Shown here in pieces: positions 46,081 to 52,540 of a stretch of DNA of 52,540 nt (the stretch's first letter is position 1; each line of letters begins with the position of its first letter). Source of the DNA: Pseudomonadota bacterium (GTDB taxonomy: Bacteria; Pseudomonadota; Gammaproteobacteria; Steroidobacterales; Steroidobacteraceae); assembly GCA_018241505.1 (NCBI GenBank), contig JAFEDS010000018.1, positions 1 through 52,540 of the forward strand. The letters are read 5' to 3'. A program made the position numbers and the translations under genes. The notes beneath the pieces were generated by a model. It ran no database searches. It saw nothing but the letters and a program-made list of their open reading frames with translations, and was not told the DNA's origin.

Positions 46081-47238
46081 TTAAAGTCGCGCGCAAAAGC
46101 GCCGGATGCGCTCGCAGCCCGAATCTAGCGAAACCTCATCCGTTGCGAAACAAATACGCACGAACCCCGCGGTTTCCAAGCCAAAAGCGGCGCCATCCAG
46201 CACGCTCACGTGCTCGGACTCATACAGTGCCCGCATGAACCCGTAGCCCGACAGCCCGCTCTCGCGCACGTCTACCAACATGAACATGCCGGCCTCAGGC
46301 ACGACGGCCCGAATTTTCGGGATGTCCTCGAGTCCGGCAACGAGCCGCGCGCGTCGCAAGTCGCAGTAGTCGCGAATCCGCCGTTCGGCCTCAGGTGCGA
46401 TCGCCAGGGCGGTGACCGCGGCTTCCTGCACAAAGCCGGGCGCACCGAAGAGCATGCACATCACGAGGCTTTCCGCGTGATTCGCCACGTCGCGCGGGCC
46501 GACGAGCCACCCGGATCGCCAGCCTGTCATGGCGTGCGACTTGGAGAGACTGCCCAACGTGATGACTCGCTCAGGCATCCGCGCCGCGAGACCCGGCACG
46601 TGGCCACCGGGCGCAAGGCCGGCATACACCTCATCTGAAATGAGCCACAGATCGTGCTTTTCGGCCAGACTGCCGATCGCCGCGAGCTCCTCTTCATGGA
46701 GTATCACGCCGCTCGGGTTGTTGGGTGTTGCCCACACGATTGCGCGAGTCCGCGCTGTGATCAGCGAGCCGAGCGCGGCGATGTCAGGTCGGAAGTTGCC
46801 GCGCGTCGGCGCGCGAATCATACTCGCGCCCGAGGCCTGCAAGGTTGCCGGGTACGTTGGATACATCGGATCGAACGAAATGATTTCGTCTCCCGATCCC
46901 GCGACCAGTAGCGACGCAACGAACAGCGCGTTCTGCGCTCCTGACAGATACACGACGTTATCGGTGGTAGCATTCTGTCCCGTCCTCTGTGAATGATACG
47001 CGGCAATTGCCTGCCTGACAGAACGTCGGCCTGCGGCCGGGCTGTAGTGAGTGTCACCCGCGCGCAACCGTTCGATGGCCTTCTCGACAACGGCCGGTGG
47101 CGTGTCTAGATCCGGATCGCCAACACTTAGAATAATTACGTCTTCGCCACGGTCGCGCGCGGCGCTGGCTTCGTAGTGTGTCAACCAGGCGTCGGCGCCT
47201 TCGCCAGTGATTCGTTGTACGAGGGGCGAGAACTTCAT
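46081..47238 (-). CDS. aruH: Arginine:pyruvate transaminase (AruH-like)
   Basis: Class I/II PLP aminotransferase of 385 residues. It resembles AruH, which transfers the amino group of L-arginine to pyruvate giving 5-guanidino-2-oxopentanoate. Motifs: ILSVGDPDLDTP, GDTHYSP, TPNNPSG, Asp202 in ISDEVYAGL, and the PLP Lys233 in SLSKSHAMTGW, with CMLFGAPGFVQ as in AruH. The start ATG 47238 is fixed by family length. It is divergent from the decarboxylase with 15 bases between starts. The pairing makes arginine more likely than another aminotransferase substrate. Confidence 0.85.
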   Translation of the reverse strand: MKFSPLVQRITGEGADAWLTHYEASAARDRGEDVIILSVGDPDLDTPPAVVEKAIERLRAGDTHYSPAAGRRSVRQAIAAYHSQRTGQNATTDNVVYLSGAQNALFVASLLVAGSGDEIISFDPMYPTYPATLQASGASMIRAPTRGNFRPDIAALGSLITARTRAIVWATPNNPSGVILHEEELAAIGSLAEKHDLWLISDEVYAGLAPGGHVPGLAARMPERVITLGSLSKSHAMTGWRSGWLVGPRDVANHAESLVMCMLFGAPGFVQEAAVTALAIAPEAERRIRDYCDLRRARLVAGLEDIPKIRAVVPEAGMFMLVDVRESGLSGYGFMRALYESEHVSVLDGAAFGLETAGFVRICFATDEVSLDSGCERIRRFCARL

Positions 47239-47253
47239 ATATTTGCGGCGGAC

Positions 47254-48855
47254 ATGAGTGACAAACCCCAGTCAATCGGACAATACATTGTCGCGCTGCT
47301 GGCAGCCAACGGCATTGATACGGTCTTTGGGATCCCGGGCGTGCACAACCTCGAGTTTTATCGTGGCCTGGCGACAACCGGCTTGCGGCACATACTCGTA
47401 CGCCATGAACAGAACGCCGGATTCGCAGCCGATGGTTTCGCGCGCGCCAGTGGCCGGCCCGCGGCCGCCTTCGTCATTTCGGGGCCGGGAGTCACGAATA
47501 TCCTGACCTCGGCCGCCCAGGCGAAAACCGACTCGGTTCCGATGCTGATCCTGGCGAGCACGCCGGTCGAATCCTCGCTGGCCAAGGGCTGGGGAGTGCT
47601 CCACGAGCTCGATGACCAGCGGCTGATGGCGGCTGGAGTGGTCGGGACGGCGCGTTCCGCGCGCTCCGCGCAGGATGCTCGCGATCACCTGCGCGAGGCA
47701 TTTGCGTCGTTCCAGCTCGGCCGGCAGCGGCCCGCGTATCTGGAAGTGCCGCTCGATCTGCTGGCCGAGCCAACTTCGTTGCGCGCGGAGCGCTTTGCCC
47801 AGGTAGGGGGCGGTCCGCAGCCTGCACAGGCGGTGGTTGAGCGTGCCGCGTCTTTACTATCTGCAGCCCGGAAACCGCTGATCGTTGCGGGTGGCGGCGC
47901 AAAGGCCGCGGGCGAAGCGGTGCGTAAGTTGGTTGAGGTCCTGGACGGCTACCTGGTTACCACGGTGGCCGGCAAGGGGTTGCTGCCGGAGAGTCACCCG
48001 GCCAACCTGGGTGCTTCGCTGCAGTTTCGCACGACCCAACAGTTGGTGGCCCGGGCCGACGTGGTGCTCGCGGTGGGCACCGAGCTTTCCGAAACGGACT
48101 TCTACTCCGGCGCGCGGCTCGAGATGACCGGGCGCCTCATCCGGATTGACATCGATTCGACCAAACTGGCGGATCACTATGCGGCGGATGTTGGAATCTG
48201 GGGAGACGCCGCGGCCAGTCTGAACGCGCTGCTCGAATGGCTGCCCGGTGCAGTGAAAGGCTGGCGCAGCGAGCTGGGACCCGCGGCCGTGCACAGAGCG
48301 CAGATAGAAGAGGGGCTCAACCCGGTATATCGCACATGCGCGCACCTGTTGAAGGCTTTGCGCGCTGCGCTTCCCGATGACGCGGCTGTATTCAGTGATA
48401 TGACGCAGGTGGCTTACCTCGGCAACTATGCGTTCGCTGCTGACAGACCTGGCACCTGGCTGCATCCATCGGGCTACGGCACATTGGGCTACGCTCTGCC
48501 CGCGGCCATCGGCGCGTTGATAGCTGAACCGAGCCGGCCCGTGGTCGCATTGGCGGGCGATTTTGGTTTCCAGTTCACCTCACAGGAGCTGGCCACCGCG
48601 GTGGAGCTGCAACTCAGTCTGCCCATTGTGGTCTGGAACAACAGCGCTCTGGGGCAGATTCGCGACGACATGGTAGCCGCGCACATCCCACCGACCGGGG
48701 TCATCGGCCGCAACCCGGATTTTCTCGCGTTGGCGCGCGCGTACGGTGCCCATGCGGAGCGTGCTCGCGGGCCGCAACAGCTCACGGCTGCCGTGCGCTC
48801 TGCGTTGCAGCGGCGCGGGCCTACTCTGTTGGAAGCGGTTGAATCAGACTTCTAA
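47254..48855 (+). CDS. aruI: 5-guanidino-2-oxopentanoate decarboxylase (AruI-like)
   Basis: Thiamine-diphosphate enzyme of 533 residues that would decarboxylate 2-ketoarginine to 4-guanidinobutanal. The start ATG 47254 gives IGQYIVALLAANGIDTVFGI; an earlier ATG lies inside aruH. Visible: GIPGVHNLEFYRGL, the catalytic Glu in RHEQNAGFAADGFARA, GVLHELDDQR, and a ThDP motif starting AGDFGFQFTSQELATAV and ending WNN. It belongs to the acetolactate synthase superfamily; the substrate is inferred from GVHNLEFYRGL and LHELDDQ patterns and the AruH neighbour. Its stop interlocks with the DUF3034 stop on the other strand. Confidence 0.85.
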   Translation: MSDKPQSIGQYIVALLAANGIDTVFGIPGVHNLEFYRGLATTGLRHILVRHEQNAGFAADGFARASGRPAAAFVISGPGVTNILTSAAQAKTDSVPMLILASTPVESSLAKGWGVLHELDDQRLMAAGVVGTARSARSAQDARDHLREAFASFQLGRQRPAYLEVPLDLLAEPTSLRAERFAQVGGGPQPAQAVVERAASLLSAARKPLIVAGGGAKAAGEAVRKLVEVLDGYLVTTVAGKGLLPESHPANLGASLQFRTTQQLVARADVVLAVGTELSETDFYSGARLEMTGRLIRIDIDSTKLADHYAADVGIWGDAAASLNALLEWLPGAVKGWRSELGPAAVHRAQIEEGLNPVYRTCAHLLKALRAALPDDAAVFSDMTQVAYLGNYAFAADRPGTWLHPSGYGTLGYALPAAIGALIAEPSRPVVALAGDFGFQFTSQELATAVELQLSLPIVVWNNSALGQIRDDMVAAHIPPTGVIGRNPDFLALARAYGAHAERARGPQQLTAAVRSALQRRGPTLLEAVESDF

Positions 48856-49712
48856 AGACTTCCCTGCAGCGCCACGTACCAGCCTTTCTGGCCGGCGTGC
48901 GTGGCGATATTTCCAACATCCACGTAAGCCGCCGTCAGCGACAGGTACTTGACAGGGAACCACGCCACAAACACATCCCTGGCGTCCTGTTCGCGGAACG
49001 CGCTGATCTTGTCCGGCTTCTGTCGATATTCGGCGCCCACAATCAGTGAATCGGTGATGAAGGTGGCCACGCTGGCTTCCCCGACGAAGCTGTAGTCGTT
49101 GTTGCGATCGCCCCCAAAACCCAGGATACCGAACTGGTTGGCGCGGGTCGCCCGGACGTTACCGTCAATGAGCCAGGTCCGGCCGAACGGACCGGCCAGA
49201 AAGACCTTGGTCAGTGCCAGATAGAAGTCGATTCCGTCGCCGCGGCGTGCGCCAATCAGTTGCGGAATGAAGTCATAGTCGCGGTTGTGCTTGTACTGCA
49301 GGCCGAGTGCGAGCTGCGGCCACAGCCGGTCCTGGTCATACACGGCATCGCCGTACACTCTCAACTTGGCTCCCGCCGTGTCCTGGCGGATCGATCTGCC
49401 GGGCGCCACATCGTCGAGGTCGAAGGTTTGCCGTGCATACGACAACTCGATCCGGTCGTGGATCCCGACGGCGACGCCACAGCTCATGAGCGAGAAATGC
49501 TGCGGCCTGACATAGGTACAGTCCGCGCTGCCGCCCACTTCGGAGTTGGTTTCCAGGCCGCTGATCAGCGCCCAGGGGTTCAGGCCGCCGCCACCACTAC
49601 CTTCGACCTGGGTGACGCCGCCTGTGGCCAGCAGGCGCTCGCTGTTGGCTTGCGCGCCTGCAGCAAAAGTGCAAATGACAACCAGCGCACACCATGACGT
49701 GGAATGGTTCAC
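48852..49712 (-). CDS. DUF3034 family outer-membrane-like protein
   Basis: 286-residue protein with a signal peptide (STSWCALVVICTFAAGAQA). The DUF3034 family signature is seen in LATGGVTQVEGSGGGGLNPWA followed by strands alternating aromatic and polar residues (RIELSYARQTFD, LALGLQYKHNRDYDF, DSLIVGAEYRQKPDKI), ending in VALQGSL. It is likely a beta-barrel. The start is GTG 49712 with an AAGGGA site; an ATG at 49748 lacks one. It is divergent from the truncated haemoglobin with 34 bases between starts. Confidence 0.85.
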   Translation of the reverse strand: MNHSTSWCALVVICTFAAGAQANSERLLATGGVTQVEGSGGGGLNPWALISGLETNSEVGGSADCTYVRPQHFSLMSCGVAVGIHDRIELSYARQTFDLDDVAPGRSIRQDTAGAKLRVYGDAVYDQDRLWPQLALGLQYKHNRDYDFIPQLIGARRGDGIDFYLALTKVFLAGPFGRTWLIDGNVRATRANQFGILGFGGDRNNDYSFVGEASVATFITDSLIVGAEYRQKPDKISAFREQDARDVFVAWFPVKYLSLTAAYVDVGNIATHAGQKGWYVALQGSL

Positions 49713-49746
49713 AGCGTCCCTTTCATCCGGCACGCAATACTTTGCC

Positions 49747-50166
49747 ATGCGTTTCAGTGGGACACTTCTGTATTTGCTTGTGGCACTGTTCATAACCGAA
49801 CCGTGCAGGGCGAGCTCGCTTTATGAGCGGATGGGCGGTGCAGCGAACGTGGCGGCGACCATCAATGACGTGGTCGATCATGCCGCCAGCGATCCCCGCA
49901 CGCGCCGATCGTTTGAGGACGTCAATCTCCAGCGCATCAAGTCATCGCTCGCCGTGTTGATCTGCGAGCTGAGCGGCGGCGGCTGCAAATATACCGAAGA
50001 CTCGATGCGTGACGTTCACGCCGGCCTGCGAATCACACAGGCGGAATTCTACAGTCTGGTACAGATCTATCGCGATGCACTGGTGCGGCACGGCATTCGC
50101 TTGCGCGAGCGCAACGAGCTGCTCGCCTTGCTGGCGCCGATGAAGCGGGACATCGTTGAGAAGTGA
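49747..50166 (+). CDS. Exported group 1 truncated haemoglobin
   Basis: 139-residue truncated haemoglobin with a signal peptide (SGTLLYLLVALFITEPCRA), so it works in the periplasm, which is unusual for the family. Visible: LYERMGG, the CD1 Phe56 in RRSFEDV, GGGCKYTEDSMRDVHAGLRIT with proximal His91. The B9-B10 pair, normally Phe-Tyr, is Val42-Val43 in TINDVVDHA, so oxygen or nitric oxide handling should differ. The start ATG 49747 gives the signal. The next gene overlaps its end. It probably works with the cupredoxin-like protein that follows. Confidence 0.88.
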   Translation: MRFSGTLLYLLVALFITEPCRASSLYERMGGAANVAATINDVVDHAASDPRTRRSFEDVNLQRIKSSLAVLICELSGGGCKYTEDSMRDVHAGLRITQAEFYSLVQIYRDALVRHGIRLRERNELLALLAPMKRDIVEK

Positions 50167-50782
50167 GGAGGCAGCACTGGTTGGGTTGCTCCTGGGTTGC
50201 GCCTGGCGCGTGGCCGGGGCGGTGGATCTTACCGTCAATGTAACTGACAACAGCGGGCGGCCGCTGCAAGACACCGTGGTGTACGCGGAACCGCTGGGGC
50301 AGCCGGCGCCCGCCGACACCGGAGTGCCGCGGGTCACCATCGATCAGGTCAACAAGCGGTTCGTACCGGCAGTGACCGTCATCCGCACGGGCACTGAAGT
50401 CAGCTTTCCGAACAGCGACAATTTCCGTCATTCCATTTACTCGTTCTCGCCGGCCAAGGCGTTCACCACCAAGCTGTATTCAGGGCGGCAGGCACCCCCG
50501 GTGGTGTTCGACAAGCCCGGGCTCGTGGTGCTCGGCTGCAATATTCACGACACCATGACAGCCTGGATTGTCGTGGTCGATACACCGTTCTTCACCAAGA
50601 GCCGGGCCGACGGAGTGGCCGTCATCAAGGATCTCGGCCCCGGTGACTACAAGTTGAGTGCCTGGTACCCCGCGCCCGCATTCAAACCCGTGGTGAGCCA
50701 GATTCACATTGAGGGCGAGTCACTGACGCGTCGAGTGCAGATTGACGTAGCGGCATCTTCTCTGAAACCAGCGGGGCAGTGA
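50156..50782 (+). CDS. Cupredoxin-like 'methylamine utilization' protein
   Basis: Exported protein of up to 208 residues with a plastocyanin-like copper site. In 208-residue numbering the ligands are His92 in NFRHSIYSFS, Cys128 and His131 in GCNIHDTM, and Met134, a type 1 copper pattern. Residues 25-60 and the C-terminal half (VAVIKDLGPGDYKLSAWYP) look like a small beta sandwich. The start is unsure: TTG 50156 overlaps the haemoglobin stop, while AGGAGG at 50166-50171 is five bases before CTG 50177. A short signal segment (LVGLLLGCAWRVAGA) follows in all cases. It overlaps the next gene by one base. Electron transfer or redox sensing is inferred. Confidence 0.85.
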   Translation: MRSEEAALVGLLLGCAWRVAGAVDLTVNVTDNSGRPLQDTVVYAEPLGQPAPADTGVPRVTIDQVNKRFVPAVTVIRTGTEVSFPNSDNFRHSIYSFSPAKAFTTKLYSGRQAPPVVFDKPGLVVLGCNIHDTMTAWIVVVDTPFFTKSRADGVAVIKDLGPGDYKLSAWYPAPAFKPVVSQIHIEGESLTRRVQIDVAASSLKPAGQ

Positions 50783-52540
50783 TGCGGATTTCCCGGCTGC
50801 GAACCCGCGTAATGGTGTTTCTTGTGGCCACGCTTTTGGTGGTTGAGCTGTGTTCATTTGCGCTCGTCAATGCATCGGGCTCGCGCAATGCCACAGCGAA
50901 GGTCGAAGGCGAGCTGGAGGTCGGGCAACGCGTGTTCGAGCGGTTGATGCACGAGAACGCCCAGGTCCTGAGTCAATCCGCGCGGATACTCACCGCTGAC
51001 GTTGCGTTTCGCGAAGCTGTGGCGAGCGGCGATCCCGCTGCGATTGCCGCCGCGCTCGCCAACCAGGAGCAGCAGATCGGCGCCGGGGCCCTGTTGTATG
51101 TGGACCTGGCGGGCAGGGTCGTTGCCGGCACATTGGAGCAGGGCCGGGTGCCGCGGGAATTTGAGTATCGCAAGCTGCTCGAGCGCGCCACCATTACAGG
51201 GGCGGCCACCAGCATCGAAGTAGTGGCTCGGCACGGCTGGCAACTCGTGGCGATCCCGATCCGGGCGTCCCCACAGAGTGGCTGGGTCGTGATCGGGGTC
51301 GCCGTGGATCGGGGATTTGCCCGTGACCTGCGGCAACTCACCGCGCTCGATGTTTCATTTTTTGCTGAAGGGCTGGGCGCGGGCGGGGAGGGATGGACGT
51401 CCGTGGCGTCGACCCTGGATGCGGGCGGCGACAACGAGCTGCGCCGGCAACTGCCCCTGCTGAGCATCCCGGATGGCACTCACATCGTCAGTATCCACGA
51501 CGCCGACACCCAAGCGCGGCTCATCTCCCTGACCACCACGGGGGGCAGGCGAATCGTCGCGGTGTTACACCGCCCGTTGTCAGCCGCTCTGTCCGCGTCT
51601 GACCGCACGCGCACGGATCTGATCCTGCTCGCGTTCCTCAGTCTCGTTGTTGCCGTCGTCGGCAGTGTCTGGATCACTTCCAACATGACCCAACCGCTCA
51701 ACTCTTTGGCGCACGCGGCCGCCCGGATGGCGGCCGGCGACTATTCCGCTGAGGTCGACGTGCAGCGCGCGGATGAGATCGGCTCACTGGCCAACAGTTT
51801 GGATCACATGCGCGAGGGCATAGCGGAACGTGAGAAGCGCCTTCTCACGCTCGCCTACCAGGATCAGCTCACAGGACTGGCCAACCGCGCCCAGTTCTCC
51901 GAACTGCTGTCCGCGGCCATTGCGGCAGCCCGGCCGGGAACCGACACGGTAGCCATTTTCGTGATGGATCTCGATAGATTCAAATACGTGAATGACACGC
52001 TGGGACATGGCGTAGGTGACCACGTTCTGCGTCAGGTTGCGGGCCGTCTCGTCAACGCGGTGCCTGCGTCCGGATGCGTTGCCCGTCTGGGAGGCGATGA
52101 ATTTGCGGTTCTGCTGACCGGAGTGGCCGCAACAACGGTGGTGGATTGCGCGAAGACCCTCCTGGCCGCACTGGAGAAGCCGGTGTTGTATGAAGGCCAG
52201 CCTTTGGACGTGGGTACCAGTGTGGGCATTGCGCGTTTTCCACAACATGGTCGTGATGCTCAGACCCTCGTACGCAATGCCGACGTCGCCATGTATGTCG
52301 CGAAGCGCAACAAAAGCGGCCTTGCAATCTACAACGCGTACTATGACTCGACTCAGCAGGAACACCTGTCGCTGTTGGGCGAGCTTCGCAGGGCCGTCGA
52401 GCACAATGAGCTGCAACTGGTGTACCAACCGAAGGTGTCGCTGGTCTCATCGAATGTCAGTGCCGCCGAGGCCCTCATCCGGTGGACGCATCCGCACAAG
52501 GGAACCATTCTGCCGGCGCACTTCATTCCGTTTGCCGAGC
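50782..52540 (+). CDS. Membrane GGDEF-EAL protein, 3' truncated
   Basis: c-di-GMP enzyme running off the window. From ATG 50782 (overlapping the previous stop, TGATG) it has TM1 (VMVFLVATLLVVELCSFALV), a periplasmic sensory domain of about 240 residues resembling a double Cache type, TM2 (LILLAFLSLVVAVVGSVWI), a HAMP segment (MTQPLNSLAHAAARMAAGDYS), a GGDEF domain with GGDEF at 437-441, and the start of an EAL domain (LQLVYQPKVSLV; EAL at 563-565). No RxxD I-site precedes GGDEF (VPASGCVARL). It is the last gene of the haemoglobin-cupredoxin operon, so it may read periplasmic redox state. Confidence 0.93.
   Translation, partial: MRISRLRTRVMVFLVATLLVVELCSFALVNASGSRNATAKVEGELEVGQRVFERLMHENAQVLSQSARILTADVAFREAVASGDPAAIAAALANQEQQIGAGALLYVDLAGRVVAGTLEQGRVPREFEYRKLLERATITGAATSIEVVARHGWQLVAIPIRASPQSGWVVIGVAVDRGFARDLRQLTALDVSFFAEGLGAGGEGWTSVASTLDAGGDNELRRQLPLLSIPDGTHIVSIHDADTQARLISLTTTGGRRIVAVLHRPLSAALSASDRTRTDLILLAFLSLVVAVVGSVWITSNMTQPLNSLAHAAARMAAGDYSAEVDVQRADEIGSLANSLDHMREGIAEREKRLLTLAYQDQLTGLANRAQFSELLSAAIAAARPGTDTVAIFVMDLDRFKYVNDTLGHGVGDHVLRQVAGRLVNAVPASGCVARLGGDEFAVLLTGVAATTVVDCAKTLLAALEKPVLYEGQPLDVGTSVGIARFPQHGRDAQTLVRNADVAMYVAKRNKSGLAIYNAYYDSTQQEHLSLLGELRRAVEHNELQLVYQPKVSLVSSNVSAAEALIRWTHPHKGTILPAHFIPFAE

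Noticed and set aside
1-52540. tRNA, rRNA, CRISPR arrays, insertion sequences or prophage
   Set aside because: No cloverleaf, spaced direct repeats, transposase or phage gene could be recognised on either strand.

Overview
The window looks like a high-GC gammaproteobacterial chromosome segment. It has a bacterial complex I operon, clustered PQQ biosynthesis genes, tyrosine and arginine catabolism genes, and several c-di-GMP proteins. A Steroidobacter/Xanthomonadales-like host is my guess from gene content only. I see no insertion sequence, prophage, CRISPR array, rRNA or tRNA, and no intergenic stretch longer than about 300 bases.

Region 1 (1-9693, + strand) is the distal half of a nuo operon: nuoG (5' truncated by the window edge) followed by nuoHIJKLMN. 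NuoL carries a long His/Ala-rich insert. Region 2 (9617-12022, - strand) holds a FecR-like lipoprotein, a small membrane protein and an MFS transporter.

Region 3 (12202-28058) is dominated by quinoprotein biology. It contains pqqABCDE (- strand, including a 24-residue pqqA), a divergent MoxY/MoxX-like sensor kinase and response regulator, an MxaD-like periplasmic SRPBCC protein, and a tightly overlapping mxaRSACKL block (MoxR ATPase, three VWA proteins, MxaA-like and MxaK-like). These genes make PQQ and mature a PQQ dehydrogenase, but no dehydrogenase structural gene is present. Among them lie a DUF1684 protein, an M20 peptidase, a GIY-YIG-like protein and a soluble chemoreceptor.

Region 4 (28160-34924) has a large AsmA-like DUF748 protein and a MarR regulator, divergent from hmgA-fahA (homogentisate degradation), with a perfect palindrome in the divergent gap. 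Region 5 (34940-38214, - strand) has a DUF3443/DUF2844 pair, a Spy/CpxP-like periplasmic protein and an unknown exported protein.

Region 6 (38434-41615) may be a lipid-related group: an Mpo1-like membrane protein, a membrane-anchored class III aminotransferase and a phosphatidylserine decarboxylase. Region 7 (41703-48855) has a beta-propeller GGDEF protein, rdgC flanked by a hairpin repeat, a 51-residue DUF3096 protein, and divergent aruH/aruI-like genes of the arginine transaminase route.

Region 8 (48852-52540) is a DUF3034 outer-membrane-like protein divergent from an operon of an exported truncated haemoglobin, a cupredoxin-like protein and a membrane GGDEF-EAL protein cut by the window end. 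I consider regions 3, 6 and 8 the most interesting.
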